Of a stretch of DNA of 64,000 bases, positions 8,883-18,552 are shown in pieces. Under the pieces are notes generated by a model. That model saw only the letters and a program-made list of their open reading frames with translations, ran no database searches and was not told the DNA's origin. The stretch's first letter is position 1, and the number at the start of each line of letters is the position of its first letter. This stretch comes from a bacterium (GTDB lineage: Bacteria > UBP4 > UBA4092 > JAOAEQ01). Made by a program: the position numbers and the translations under genes. The stretch covers positions 16,390-80,389 of the forward strand of contig JAOAEQ010000015.1 of the NCBI GenBank assembly GCA_026416715.1, given 5' to 3'.

Positions 8883-8919
8883 GTAGAATCGGAATTGAAC
8901 GATTCAATTCCGATTCTAC
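8883..8919 (-). terminator. Perfect 17-bp hairpin between the Rrf2-type gene and pstS (possible terminator, palindromic repeat)
   Basis: Arms 8883-8899 and 8903-8919 are exact reverse complements (GTAGAATCGGAATTGAA) with a CGA loop. On the minus strand the sequence after it is AT-rich but lacks a clean T-run, so its terminator role for the upstream rrf2-type gene is plausible rather than certain. The core GAATTGAACGATTCAATTC recurs in slightly altered form in the hairpin at 34726-34768, so both may be copies of one palindromic repeat. Confidence 0.6.
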
Positions 8920-8992
8920 CCCGTTATATAACCATAATCATCCCCTAACACCACTATCCCGATAAAAATACTAGAGATTATTCGAAAAATTA

Positions 8993-9451
8993 TTAGATAT
9001 GATACATTTCAGAACTGGTTGACGCTTCTTTTTCCAAAGCTTTTTGTCGCTCGCAAAGGTCGGCAAAAGTCGTCTTATCTAGGATATCCGCAATTGCATT
9101 CCGCACTTCAAGCCATAGCGTTCGTAGTCCACAATACGGTTCTTCTTTACACTTCTCATATGCCATCTGGCTGACACAGCTTATCGGAGCTAGCGGTCCA
9201 TCCATAACGCGAATAACTTGACCGACAGTAATCATATCCGGCGGTTTCGCTAGATAATACCCGCCAGCAATACCACGTTTACTATGCACAAACCCAGCAT
9301 TCTTGAGCGCTAATAGAATCTGTTCAAGATATTTAACCGGTAAATCCATTCGTTTTGCAATATCCTGAATTGAGACTACCCCTTGGTTATATTTGAGCGA
9401 TAACTCAAGCATCGCTCGCGAAGCATATTCACCTTTCGTAGAAAGTTTCAT
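8993..9451 (-). CDS. Rrf2 family transcriptional regulator (IscR-like)
   Basis: 152 residues. The N-terminal winged helix begins MKLSTKGEYASRAMLELSL, and the recognition segment KRMDLPVKYLEQILLALKNA and the wing SKRGIAGGYYLAKPP are typical of Rrf2 proteins. Three cysteines at about residues 92, 100 and 106 (C-x7-C-x5-C) match the Fe-S cluster ligands of IscR-type members, so it may sense iron-sulfur status, nitric oxide or redox state. It stands alone: no isc or suf genes are nearby, so the regulon cannot be told from context. No strong Shine-Dalgarno sequence is visible; the upstream region is very AT-rich. Confidence 0.9.
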   Translation of the reverse strand: MKLSTKGEYASRAMLELSLKYNQGVVSIQDIAKRMDLPVKYLEQILLALKNAGFVHSKRGIAGGYYLAKPPDMITVGQVIRVMDGPLAPISCVSQMAYEKCKEEPYCGLRTLWLEVRNAIADILDKTTFADLCERQKALEKEASTSSEMYHI

Positions 9452-9582
9452 AAAACTCGCTAAATAATATATTTCCTATTAAGATAATATAGTTTAAACG
9501 ATATACTGGTTTTCTGTCAAGAGTAACAGGAGTAAAAAGTATAATTTTTCGTTCGGTCGTTTTCGGCAGGTGGTAATACTTA

Positions 9583-9752
9583 CGGGAGGTAACTGTGAAC
9601 TTCTGACTCCCTTTGGAGGTATTAGAGCAAACTCCAGAGTTTGGAGTTTGATAAAGCTGAATAACGAAAGTTTTCTGTCGCAGCCTTTCCTGTGGTTGGG
9701 CGAGTTCGTCAGGAAGCTAATCGTCCTGAGATGTATCCGTAGGAGCGGAAGG
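9583..9752 (+). repeat. Dispersed non-coding repeat, copy B
   Basis: Second copy of the element at 3165-3332, same orientation. Its hairpin arms CAAACTCC (9628-9635) and GGAGTTTG (9643-9650) are one base pair longer and paired perfectly. The element fills the space between the 3' end of the lptE-like gene and the Rrf2-type gene. A short related hairpin also occurs at 46036-46058 beside tRNA-Val. No reading frame is conserved between the copies, so I regard it as non-coding. Confidence 0.7.
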
Positions 9753-10328
9753 TCATTTTTCAAAAATCCGAGCGACGATTTCGTCAGCAAGGTCGGTGAT
9801 AAGGCGGGTGCGGGCATCCTGTTCGTTTTCATACTCGATACGGGAACGTTTGGGAACATAGGTTGTCGTAGCGAGAACTGCTTTCCGTTGCCGGATAATT
9901 TCGTTCGTGCGGGTATCTTTCAGAGTAAACGATGCGGTCAGTGATAACGAATATAAATCTACTTCACCTGAACGGTCGGTCGCCAGAATATTTTGGGTAT
10001 AATTAGTTATCGTTCCGGATAAAACCACATCGGCGGTCGCAGGATTATTCACTACCTGCAACCGTTTATCCATAATCAACTCTTTCACAACCGCATTGGT
10101 TAACTTCTCTTCCATCCCATATTGGAACGTGTCGTTGCTAAACATCTGAACATATATAGTTCTCACCGAACCGGGTAGATTATTCGGCGGAATCTGCGCA
10201 CAACCGGTTATCCAGTAAGCAATAAGCAGGAGGAAGTTTGCGGTAGCGCAGATTCGGAAAAATATGCTGATAACGAAATTTTTATCCCTTTTGTGTTGAA
10301 TTATTTTGTGTTGAATTATTCGGGTCAT
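9753..10328 (-). CDS. lptE: LptE-like LPS-assembly lipoprotein
   Basis: 191 residues from ATG 10328, chosen because GGAG lies about 10 bases upstream; ATG 10349 is an alternative. A hydrophobic segment ends in lipobox ITGC, so the protein is probably an outer-membrane lipoprotein. The text RTIYVQMFSNDTFQYGMEEKLTNAV, then DKRLQVVNNPATADVVLSGTI, follows the LptE family pattern (P/Q-x-F-x-N-x-T...G-x-E, then ADAVLxG). LptE plugs LptD and helps place lipopolysaccharide in the outer leaflet. Its first codons overlap the end of the upstream kinase gene by 47 bases, including a tandem 15-bp repeat. The family call is good; orthology to LptE in the strict sense is inferred. Confidence 0.75.
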   Translation of the reverse strand: MTRIIQHKIIQHKRDKNFVISIFFRICATANFLLLIAYWITGCAQIPPNNLPGSVRTIYVQMFSNDTFQYGMEEKLTNAVVKELIMDKRLQVVNNPATADVVLSGTITNYTQNILATDRSGEVDLYSLSLTASFTLKDTRTNEIIRQRKAVLATTTYVPKRSRIEYENEQDARTRLITDLADEIVARIFEK

Positions 10329-13300
10329 GGGCGATTTTCTCCAAATCATTCATTAATTCTTTTGCCGTCTGATACCGCTGGTTCGGGTCTTTTTCCAGAC
10401 ATTTCATAATAATTGCGGATAACGATTCCGGCACTTTTTTCGGCGGTTGCGGTTTAACATGGACATGCTGATAACTGATATTTCCCGTTGAAAATGGCGG
10501 CGAACCGGTAACGAGTTCATAGAGCATAACGCCGAGCGAATATAAATCTGACCGACCATCAACCTGCGCTCCTTCCGTCTGTTCCGGCGACATATACAAC
10601 GGGGTGCCAATCATCGAGCCGGTCTGGGTTAATCCAGCACGTTCGAGCATCGTTGCTATTCCGAAATCGGTTATTTTAACCTGACCGGTTTCGGTCAACA
10701 TAATATTTGCAGGTTTAATATCCCGATGGACAATTTTCATTGAATGCGCATAATCAAGCGCAGCACAGATCTGCAGTGCTATGTCGATAACCTCTTTCGG
10801 AGAAAACTTCTTTTTCTTCGCTAACATATCTTTAAGATTTTCCCCTTTAATATATTCCATCGAAATGAACCGACGACCGAGTTCCTCGTTCAAATCATAA
10901 ATATGGACAATATGCGGATGCGCTAACCGTCGCGCTGACCGAACTTCCTGTTTGAACCGTTCGATAACCGTCTGGTCATAAATCAGTTCATCCGGTAAAA
11001 ATTTTAAGGCAACAAGTTCATCTAACTCTTTATCCCGTGCAAGGCAAATAATTCCCATATTTCCACGCCCGATTTCTTGGATAATCTCATAGCGAGTTTT
11101 CGTTTCTAACACCGATGCCGGGTCGATAACCGTCGCGTCAACATCGGTAGATATCCCTGCTATTCTAGTCGCAGTTGAAGTCGGCGCGGAAGGTATCGGC
11201 ATCGTTCGCAGTTTATCAATCAAATCCTTAACATCTTTATAAAGCACATCAACGGAAAAAATCTGTTCAAAAACGATTATCGCTTTCGCATACTGCCGCT
11301 GTTTCATATAATGACACCCGATTTCATAGAGACTCTCTTTCACTTCATCGGTAAGCTGGAGTTTACTCAATTGCCGATACGCTAAATCATACAACCCTTT
11401 TTTCTGGAAACATAATCCGAGATATTTGGTTGATTCAGGCTCGTTATATCCGCTGCGTAATGTTTTCTGGAACTGAGCAATAGCTCGGTCAATTTCTCCT
11501 TGCATAAAGAGTATCTTACCGTATCGAAACCGAAGTTCTAGATTCGTTTCATCCTGATTGAGTTTAGCGGTATATAGTTTATCTAACTGAACGATAACGT
11601 CTTTATTTTTCGGCTGGTGTGCAAGGAGTACTTCAAAATCGGCTATTGCTGCATCGAGGTTTTCTGCCATCAGATATAGTTTCGCACGCTCTAAACGTGC
11701 AATCAGATTATTGGGGTCTTTATCTAATATTGCGGTATAACCTTGGATAACAAAGGCAAGTTGACTGGGGTCAACTTCCGCTAATATACTCAATGAATGC
11801 AGCGCTTCCGGAATTCGGTTCAACTTTAAGTATAACGGAATAATCTGTTGATGCATGAACGGATTCGTTGGATATTTCTCTAAGAGATTTTGATATAGTG
11901 CAGAAATCAATTCGGTATCGGTTGGATTCAATTTTTCATACGCTTGCAATTGTTCTAACGCTAAATTGAGTTCTCCTTGTTCAACATACGCTTTTGCTAA
12001 CAGGAGATGATATATCGGTACCTGCGGTGTATCCGCAACCGCACGCTGATAGAGCGATATCGCTCGAGGTGATAAATCGTTTTGATGCGCATACGCTGTC
12101 GCTAACTCCTGAATATACGCTCGGTCGGTGTGTTCGGATTCATACACTTTTTCTAGATACATTACCGCCGTCGGATAATCTGCCATCCCTAAATAGGCTT
12201 GTCCGAGAAGCCGAAGTGCAGTTTTGTTCGCTGGACTAAACTCGAGCACTTTTTTCGCATTGGTTATCGCTTCCTGATACTTACGCTCGTAAAGATAATA
12301 TCGCGCAATCGCGAGATAAAATTCAATACATTTCGGATCCCACTGAACCGCTCGCTGATAAAGTTCTACTGCATGGGCGTCGCGCTTCCCTTGCAATAAA
12401 TAGAGTTGCGCAAGTTTACCTACCAGCGCTTGATTTTCCAGAATCAACGGATACGCTTCCGCATACAGGTTCATGGCAATATCATCAGTTCGGTTCAACT
12501 CAAGATACGCTTGCGCCAAGGTCATTAGCACTTCTGGATCCCGTTCACCCTGTTGCGCGAGTTTTTCAAATAGTTCGACAACGTGACGATAATCGTTCAA
12601 GGCACGATATGCACGACCTAGCGCCCGCAGAAAATATGGATTATTCCGTTTAAGTCGCAATGCTTCTTGATACAATGGAATAGCTTGTTCATCATACTTC
12701 TCGCGTTCCGCATACGCTTTCGCTAGCATCAATGCAAGGTCTGGCTTCATCGTTCCATCCGGATTCATGAACTCTTCGGTATAAACAGCTACCGCTAAAT
12801 CATCATACCGTTCCCGGACAGCGAACGCTTTTGCCAGCGCTGGACCGAGTTTATATTTTTTACGCCGATTGATATATCCGGGATATTGAGCGAGAACTTC
12901 ATCTAGCAGATTCTGGTCAAGCATCTCCCGAATGTTCTGGAGCGCTCTGCTTCTCACCAGCATTATAAACATGAACCAACTTGCAGCAAGGATAATGATA
13001 CCAAGGATAGCGAGAACAACTATCGTTTTTCCAAGATGTTGTTGTGCGCTGATTTTTTGCAATCCTTTTTCGGCAGGTTTATATCTCGGGTTTAATGCAA
13101 GGATAGAAGAAAATAACGTACTTGCCTGCGACCAGTTTTTTTGGTTCATCGCGGATATCGCTTGATTGTAAAGTCGGTCAATCCTTTTGCGATTAGCGGC
13201 GATTTTCTCGTTCATTTCGGTGGCATAGGTATCATCTTTCAGCCCTGTTCGACGAAGATTAGCGCCAATCATCGGGAGTATCAGTTGCCGGGTTTGACAC

Positions 13301-14475
13301 ATCGTTGATGTATGGGCAACATAAATTCTTTTTTCTTCTCCAGCAGCAACCACAATATCGAGAACACCATCGGCATCAACATCGGCGATAAGTGGCGTAT
13401 GTAATGGTTTTCGACCTAACGCTACCGCAGCGATTATTTCCCCCGACTGCGGATGATATGCCCGAAGTTTCCCATCTTCACAGCCAACTACCACTTCGAA
13501 ACTTTTATCATTATTAACATCAGCGAGGACAGGATCTCCCCGACTTATCCCATAGGTAGGCATATTCCAAATCGCTGTTCCTGATTCTCCATCAAGAAAA
13601 TATATCATGTTATCCGCACTCACCACCGCAAGGTTATATCCCGCATTGTTTTTTCGGGGATATAATGCTGGTTGACCAGCGATAACTCCACCGGTCAAAA
13701 ATTGCCAAAGCATTTCACCGGTGTTCCCATTTAAACAGTACACCCGATTATCTTCACTCCCGATAACCACCTCTATTACTCCATCTTGATTGATATCAGC
13801 GACCGCTGCTGAACCAGTTATTCTACCTCGCGAACGAAATGACCATAATTTGGTTCCCGTTGCGCCGTTATATGCGTACACAAACCCATCTGCTGCGCCG
13901 ATAATAATATCCGGAATCTGGTCTTGAGTTAAATCTATTACACAGGGAGTAGAATAAATCGGGCCGGTAGATTTAATGGTCTGCTGGCTCGTTCCCGTTT
14001 TACCATTAATAATATGCAGGTATCCATTTTCGGTAGTTACCACGATATCAAGGATGGTATCGCGATTCATATCCACTACTGCCGGAGATGAACTGATTTC
14101 ACCTTTACACGAACATTGCCAAACCGATTGACCGGTTCGTCCATTCAACCGATACAATCTGCCATTCGCAACGGTAACATAAATATCATAGAGACCAGAA
14201 TTATCAATATCCGCTATAGCCGGCGAACTGTAAACGATACTGCGGGTTGGATATGACGTTTTCCAGAGCGGTTGTTTCGTTTTTCCATCAAACGCATAGA
14301 TGTTGCCTCGGTTATCCCCGCAAACAATATCGAGCGTTTCATCGCCACTAATTTCGCCAACGGCTGGATTCCCGCTAATATATCCTTCACACTGAACCGA
14401 CCAGCCAGACCGAATCACATCCGCAAAGCAAGAAGTACCTAGTACCAAGCACAAAACACTAACCACTACATACAT
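10282..14475 (-). CDS. Giant membrane Ser/Thr protein kinase with extracytoplasmic beta-propeller and TPR domains
   Basis: 1397 residues from ATG 14475, chosen because a signal sequence (MYVVVSVLCLVLGTSCFADV) starts there; in-frame Met codons lie upstream at 14511 and 14598. Residues ~20-410 hold repeated PQQ/FG-GAP-like blades such as DINQDGVIEVVIGSEDNRVY and DADGVLDIVVA. A TPR unit follows, then one membrane segment at ~482-505, then about fifteen TPR units (~520-1080), and a Hanks-type kinase at ~1120-1385 with GRGNMG, VALKFLP, HRDIKPANIM, DFG and GTPLYMSPEQ. All catalytic motifs look intact. By inference the propeller senses something outside the inner membrane and the kinase signals inside. 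It lies between holA and the lptE-like gene, probably in one transcript with lptE. Confidence 0.85.
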   Translation of the reverse strand: MYVVVSVLCLVLGTSCFADVIRSGWSVQCEGYISGNPAVGEISGDETLDIVCGDNRGNIYAFDGKTKQPLWKTSYPTRSIVYSSPAIADIDNSGLYDIYVTVANGRLYRLNGRTGQSVWQCSCKGEISSSPAVVDMNRDTILDIVVTTENGYLHIINGKTGTSQQTIKSTGPIYSTPCVIDLTQDQIPDIIIGAADGFVYAYNGATGTKLWSFRSRGRITGSAAVADINQDGVIEVVIGSEDNRVYCLNGNTGEMLWQFLTGGVIAGQPALYPRKNNAGYNLAVVSADNMIYFLDGESGTAIWNMPTYGISRGDPVLADVNNDKSFEVVVGCEDGKLRAYHPQSGEIIAAVALGRKPLHTPLIADVDADGVLDIVVAAGEEKRIYVAHTSTMCQTRQLILPMIGANLRRTGLKDDTYATEMNEKIAANRKRIDRLYNQAISAMNQKNWSQASTLFSSILALNPRYKPAEKGLQKISAQQHLGKTIVVLAILGIIILAASWFMFIMLVRSRALQNIREMLDQNLLDEVLAQYPGYINRRKKYKLGPALAKAFAVRERYDDLAVAVYTEEFMNPDGTMKPDLALMLAKAYAEREKYDEQAIPLYQEALRLKRNNPYFLRALGRAYRALNDYRHVVELFEKLAQQGERDPEVLMTLAQAYLELNRTDDIAMNLYAEAYPLILENQALVGKLAQLYLLQGKRDAHAVELYQRAVQWDPKCIEFYLAIARYYLYERKYQEAITNAKKVLEFSPANKTALRLLGQAYLGMADYPTAVMYLEKVYESEHTDRAYIQELATAYAHQNDLSPRAISLYQRAVADTPQVPIYHLLLAKAYVEQGELNLALEQLQAYEKLNPTDTELISALYQNLLEKYPTNPFMHQQIIPLYLKLNRIPEALHSLSILAEVDPSQLAFVIQGYTAILDKDPNNLIARLERAKLYLMAENLDAAIADFEVLLAHQPKNKDVIVQLDKLYTAKLNQDETNLELRFRYGKILFMQGEIDRAIAQFQKTLRSGYNEPESTKYLGLCFQKKGLYDLAYRQLSKLQLTDEVKESLYEIGCHYMKQRQYAKAIIVFEQIFSVDVLYKDVKDLIDKLRTMPIPSAPTSTATRIAGISTDVDATVIDPASVLETKTRYEIIQEIGRGNMGIICLARDKELDELVALKFLPDELIYDQTVIERFKQEVRSARRLAHPHIVHIYDLNEELGRRFISMEYIKGENLKDMLAKKKKFSPKEVIDIALQICAALDYAHSMKIVHRDIKPANIMLTETGQVKITDFGIATMLERAGLTQTGSMIGTPLYMSPEQTEGAQVDGRSDLYSLGVMLYELVTGSPPFSTGNISYQHVHVKPQPPKKVPESLSAIIMKCLEKDPNQRYQTAKELMNDLEKIAHDPNNSTQNNSTQKG
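10291..10320. repeat. Perfect tandem 15-bp repeat in the kinase/lptE overlap
   Basis: TTGTGTTGAATTATT occurs twice back to back (10291-10305 and 10306-10320). It is read in two frames on the minus strand: as NNSTQ twice at the C-terminus of the kinase and as IIQHK twice near the N-terminus of the LptE-like protein. Confidence 0.95.
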
Positions 14476-14635
14476 GACGCTGTTATACCTCAGATGAAAA
14501 GTAGGTAGCATAAATCCAATACCATTTACCTGACGACGACCCAAAAACGTTAAACTTACCAAACGAAAAACGGAATGATAGATTCCCAGCGGTTTCACCG
14601 TTACGTTGTTAGCGATGAATTCTTATTATATATAG

Positions 14636-15535
14636 TTAATCACAAAATTTGATTATCCACGACTCTAACAGCAGTTCTGGGTCTTCACCCAAAATATCGG
14701 TTGCCCGAGGATTAAGTTTATCTTCGAGTTCAACTAATTCTGCAACCGCATCTATCAGTTTCTGTCGACTGAAATTTCGCGCTTGTCGCTCAATTTTACT
14801 CTGCACAAACGGTTTCTGCTGTTTCAAATTTAATGTTGCTGATTCGGGTAACCATTCATCTGGCGCTTCGGTTGCATGCAGTAACGCTTGTAACCAAAAC
14901 CGAACATAACGTGATATCATCCGATGGATACCAATCGGTTCGGTCTTATCCAGTTCAGAACGGAACAATTGGGTTACATAAGCGAGCGCTAATGCACTGT
15001 TCCTTTCGCCTAACGCATCAAGGAATTTAAACATTGAACCGGAAAAAGGAAATTCAATGATGACTCCCCGTTTTTTTATAGCGGTAAACAATGGATTGGT
15101 TTTGGCAACAGTTTTCCCTTTTTCTTTATCCTCTTCAAACGAGAAAACGAATACCGTCCAGTTCGCTTGTTGTTCATTGAAATATTCTGCAAATCGTTCG
15201 AGGTCTGCGGTTGCTTTTGCCGAGAGTTTTTTTGTGCCACCCAGAAAAGGATAATTTTCGATAATAATCACTCGACGAGAAGCTAGAAATGGATAGGTAT
15301 CGCTTAACGTGATAACCTCGAAAACATCTAAGTTTTTCCCATTAAACTCCGTTAAATTCCCATCACGGAACTCCGCCGGTATAAGCTGGTTGATTAAATT
15401 CCGTTTCGCTAAATTTAATGCGACTACATCTTCGCCGTAGAGGAGATAGACCGGTGCGATAGTACCCGATTCAACTTGGGATAGAACCGTAGCGAATTCG
15501 ACCGGTTTTTCTTTTTCTTTTGATGGTGGTGGCAT
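14636..15535 (-). CDS. holA: DNA polymerase III delta subunit HolA
   Basis: 299 residues. The N-terminal part shows the delta-subunit pattern PVYLLYGEDVVALNLAKRNLI, then LSDTYPFLASRRVIIIENYPF (compare the usual TLPFFSSRRLVVVRN). A charged middle and an all-helical C-terminus follow, with LVELEDKLNPRATDILGEDPELLLE near the end, matching the family's ...ELDxxLKsG... region. Delta opens the sliding clamp as part of the clamp loader. It starts 2 bases after the nusB stop codon, so the two genes are translationally linked. Confidence 0.88.
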   Translation of the reverse strand: MPPPSKEKEKPVEFATVLSQVESGTIAPVYLLYGEDVVALNLAKRNLINQLIPAEFRDGNLTEFNGKNLDVFEVITLSDTYPFLASRRVIIIENYPFLGGTKKLSAKATADLERFAEYFNEQQANWTVFVFSFEEDKEKGKTVAKTNPLFTAIKKRGVIIEFPFSGSMFKFLDALGERNSALALAYVTQLFRSELDKTEPIGIHRMISRYVRFWLQALLHATEAPDEWLPESATLNLKQQKPFVQSKIERQARNFSRQKLIDAVAELVELEDKLNPRATDILGEDPELLLESWIIKFCD

Positions 15536-15537
15536 AA

Positions 15538-15957
15538 TTAAATCGGTTTATGTATCTTTCTCGATTTAACAATCGTATCTAAAATCCCATTGACAAACTT
15601 GCCGGAATCTTTTGTACTAAACTTTTTCGCGAGTTCAACAGCTTCATTGATGGTAACATTCACCGGGATAGTATCAAAATACAACAACTCTGCAATCGCT
15701 ACCCGCAATATGTTGCGGTCAACAACCGCTATCCGGTCGAAATTCCAATGTTTGACGGTATCGCGAATCATAGCATCGATTTCGGGGTGATGCTGAACAA
15801 CTGCGGTAAGTAATTCTATCATAAAACGATTCTTGTCGTTTGAGTCAGGATTCTGCTCACAATATACCGATAATCCATTATTCAATGGTGTATCGGTAAT
15901 ATCTAATTGATACAGAAACTGTATCGCTTGTTCTCGAGCTTTCCGTCGCGTTTGCAT
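15538..15957 (-). CDS. nusB: Transcription antitermination factor NusB
   Basis: 139 residues, a typical length. The N-terminus MQTRRKAREQAIQFLYQLDIT and the C-terminal VDRNILRVAIAELLYFDTIPVNVTINEAVELAKKFS... followed by SGKFVNGILD are hallmarks of NusB. It binds boxA RNA with NusE (S10) and supports rRNA antitermination. A location next to ribH is common in bacteria, which supports the call. The 181-base gap from ribH holds a branched inverted repeat (16032-16088). Confidence 0.96.
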   Translation of the reverse strand: MQTRRKAREQAIQFLYQLDITDTPLNNGLSVYCEQNPDSNDKNRFMIELLTAVVQHHPEIDAMIRDTVKHWNFDRIAVVDRNILRVAIAELLYFDTIPVNVTINEAVELAKKFSTKDSGKFVNGILDTIVKSRKIHKPI

Positions 15958-16031
15958 AATCGATCATTCTACCTGACTTGCGTCGAGGGATATCAGGCTT
16001 TACCCTAAAGAGAAAACCACCTAACCTTACA

Positions 16032-16088
16032 GGATATAAACCCTACGCTAACGTTCGGTCGAACACTGAAGTTTATCAACCGTAGGGT
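16032..16088. other. Structured intergenic element between ribH and nusB
   Basis: Outer arms ACCCTACG-like (16037-16044) and CGTAGGGT (16080-16087) enclose about 35 bases that contain an inner hairpin GTTCG / CGAAC. The flank AAAAAAG on the plus strand gives a T-run on the minus strand before, not after, the structure, so it is not a simple terminator for the rib operon. Its role is unknown. Confidence 0.4.
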
Positions 16089-16138
16089 AAAAAAGCCGTC
16101 GTAGAGAGAATATATTCTTCCTAAACTTAATTTAATTT

Positions 16139-16615
16139 CTATTCGCCTAATGCCGATTGGAGTTGTACCATCTCGATTGCGGATAATGCCGCATCCCATC
16201 CTTTATTGCCGATTTTCGTTCCCGCACGTTCAATCGCCTGTTCGATGGTATCGGTAGTTAGTACACCGAATATGGTCGGAACTCCGGTCGTCAAATTTAC
16301 CTGCGCTATCCCTTTACTAACTTCCGCAGCGATATAATCGAAATGGGGCGTCGCGCCGCGAATCACCGCACCGAGACATATCACCGCATCGTATTTTTTC
16401 GCTTTTGCAATTTGCATCGCTATCCCCGGAATCTCAAATGAACCCGGTACCCAAACTACCACAATATTTTTATCATCTGCCCCGTGTCGGGTTAAACAAT
16501 CGAGTGCGCCATCTAGCAATTTTCCCGAGATAAACTCGTTGAACCGACTGATGACTATCGCAAATTTTTTCCCGCTCGCATCAAGTTTCCCTTGATATAC
16601 CTTTGGCATAATCAA
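16139..16615 (-). CDS. ribH: 6,7-dimethyl-8-ribityllumazine synthase
   Basis: 158 residues, the usual length. Conserved segments include [57 protein letters not shown] and [19 protein letters not shown]. The GAVIRG..HF.Y region forms the substrate pocket, with the His as general base. It condenses the ribityl-aminouracil from RibD with dihydroxybutanone phosphate from RibBA. A good ribosome site, AGGAGG, precedes ATG 16615. It is the last rib gene of the riboswitch-controlled unit. Confidence 0.96.
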   Translation of the reverse strand: MIMPKVYQGKLDASGKKFAIVISRFNEFISGKLLDGALDCLTRHGADDKNIVVVWVPGSFEIPGIAMQIAKAKKYDAVICLGAVIRGATPHFDYIAAEVSKGIAQVNLTTGVPTIFGVLTTDTIEQAIERAGTKIGNKGWDAALSAIEMVQLQSALGE

Positions 16616-16684
16616 CCTCCTCTTTATGATAGAACGGATGGACGCTAGAACTTTCTGGTCTTCCGTCCCATTGTTTCTTTATTC

Positions 16685-17887
16685 TTACGTTATCAAATGG
16701 CCTAATTTTTCCTTTTTACTTTTTAAATATTTCTGATTGATTGGCGTTCTCCCAACTTCTAATGGAACCCGTTCAACAACTTTTAATCCATACCCTTCTA
16801 ATCCGATGATTTTCCGTGGATTATTGGTTATCAACCGAATCGTGGTCAACCCTAAATCAACGAGAATTTGCGCTCCGATTCCATAATCTCGTAAATCCGG
16901 TTTAAATCCGAGCCGTTCGTTCGCCTCAACGGTATCGAGCCCTTCTTCCTGCAAGACATACGCCCGCAATTTATTCTGCAACCCAATTCCACGCCCTTCC
17001 TGCCGCATATAGAGCAGCACACCGAGTTTCTCGCGTTCGATCATTTCCAATGCGGTCGCAAGTTGCTCGCCACAATCGCAACGTAACGAATGGAATACAT
17101 CACCGGTTAAACATTCTGAATGTACCCGAACTAAAACATTCTGTTTTCCGGCAACTTCTCCTTTAACCAACGCCAGATGATATTGGTTATCAATGGTAGT
17201 TTCGTATCCGATAAGTTTAAATTCACCGAATTTTGTCGGGAACCGAACGGTTACCGCGCGACTGACTAATTTCTCGGTTTTCCGCCGATATGCAATTAAA
17301 TCTTTGATAGTGATTATAACCAAATTATGTCGTTTTGCGAAAGCTAATAATTGCGGCACTCGAGCCATTGTTCCATCTTCGTTTAAAATTTCACAGATTA
17401 CCCCTGCCGGATATAAGCCCGCTAATTTCGCTAAATCTACCGCCGCTTCAGTATGTCCCGCTCGAGCTAGAACTCCTCCTTCCTGCGCTTTCAATGGGAA
17501 AATATGTCCCGGTTTGACTAAATCTTCCGGTTTGGTTTTCGGGTCGAGCACTACCCGAATGGTATGCGCACGGTCTTGTGCGGAAATACCGGTGGTAATC
17601 CCATATTTCGCATCGATTGAAACGGTAAAGGCAGTCTCAAGATGGCTCGTATTTTTCAAGACCATCGGGGTTATCTGCAATTCTTCTAACCGTTTCGCAT
17701 GGATGGGTAAACAGATTAATCCGCGACCGTGCATTGCCATAAAGTTTATCGCTGCTGGCGTAACCTTTTCAGCTGCCATAACCAAATCGCCTTCATTCTC
17801 CCGGTCTTCATCGTCAACAACCACCACCATTTTCCCCTTTTTAATCTCTTGAATTGCTTCTTCAATGGTATTAAATTTCATAGTCAT
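16685..17887 (-). CDS. ribBA: Bifunctional 3,4-dihydroxy-2-butanone-4-phosphate synthase / GTP cyclohydrolase II
   Basis: 400 residues. Residues 1-~205 are the RibB part with the acidic metal-binding loop [11 protein letters not shown] and [16 protein letters not shown]. Residues ~206-400 are the RibA part with zinc Cys in [20 protein letters not shown] and [16 protein letters not shown]. Both active sites look intact, so this protein supplies both starting branches of riboflavin synthesis. It starts at ATG 17887 or 17881 and lies 13 bases after ribE. Confidence 0.97.
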   Translation of the reverse strand: MTMKFNTIEEAIQEIKKGKMVVVVDDEDRENEGDLVMAAEKVTPAAINFMAMHGRGLICLPIHAKRLEELQITPMVLKNTSHLETAFTVSIDAKYGITTGISAQDRAHTIRVVLDPKTKPEDLVKPGHIFPLKAQEGGVLARAGHTEAAVDLAKLAGLYPAGVICEILNEDGTMARVPQLLAFAKRHNLVIITIKDLIAYRRKTEKLVSRAVTVRFPTKFGEFKLIGYETTIDNQYHLALVKGEVAGKQNVLVRVHSECLTGDVFHSLRCDCGEQLATALEMIEREKLGVLLYMRQEGRGIGLQNKLRAYVLQEEGLDTVEANERLGFKPDLRDYGIGAQILVDLGLTTIRLITNNPRKIIGLEGYGLKVVERVPLEVGRTPINQKYLKSKKEKLGHLIT

Positions 17888-17900
17888 TTTAATGGTAAAC

Positions 17901-18497
17901 TTATCGATAGATTTGGGTAATTTGTTTGATGATATATTTAGCTAAGATATCCGTTTCAATATTAACGAAACTCCCAACCGTCTTATTTCCTAACGTAGTC
18001 TGTTCTCGCGTAAACGGAATTAACGCTACCCGAAAACTATCTCTGGTCACATCGACTACCGTCAAACTCACGCCGTCAACTGCAATGCTTCCTTTAGGAA
18101 CGATATAGTGTACCAGCTCGGAAGGAACGGTAATTTGCAGTTCGAATGTATCCGATTGCCGAATTATTCTGCTAATCTTGCCGACTCCATCAACATGCCC
18201 CTGGACAAAATGACCATGGAATCGGTCGTGCATTTGCATTGCGCGTTCTAAATTCACGGGGTCGCCTACTTTAACGTGAGAAAACGTTGTCCGTTGAACG
18301 GTTTCCGGAATAATATCCGCTTCGAAACCAGAGCCGGTGAAGGTTACCACCGTTAAACAGACCCCGTTCACCGCAATACTATCCCCAATCTTGAGACCGG
18401 ATAAAACTTTCGCCGCTTCAATCTGGATATGGAGCGACTGATTCAATCGCAACATTCGCCTGATTTTACCAACTTCTTCAATAATTCCAGTAAACAT
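17901..18497 (-). CDS. ribE: Riboflavin synthase alpha chain
   Basis: 198 residues from ATG 18497 ([15 protein letters not shown]), the conserved start of the family; an in-frame upstream extension to 18545 is not needed. Two lumazine-binding repeats are visible: [14 protein letters not shown] near residue 40 and [16 protein letters not shown] near residue 135. It forms riboflavin by dismutation of two lumazine molecules as a trimer. It follows ribD by 55 bases. Confidence 0.96.
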   Translation of the reverse strand: MFTGIIEEVGKIRRMLRLNQSLHIQIEAAKVLSGLKIGDSIAVNGVCLTVVTFTGSGFEADIIPETVQRTTFSHVKVGDPVNLERAMQMHDRFHGHFVQGHVDGVGKISRIIRQSDTFELQITVPSELVHYIVPKGSIAVDGVSLTVVDVTRDSFRVALIPFTREQTTLGNKTVGSFVNIETDILAKYIIKQITQIYR

Positions 18498-18552
18498 GCG
18501 CTCAATCCACGGAAAAACAATAGAACTTAAGCTCGATAAACTCATTGGGAAA

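Noticed and set aside
9494-9944. Protein-coding gene within dispersed repeat copy B
   Set aside because: The frames are not shared with copy A and overlap the lptE-like gene. The repeat is better seen as non-coding.
16005-16138. Small gene between ribH and nusB
   Set aside because: The frame covers the inverted repeat and has no ribosome site or family features.
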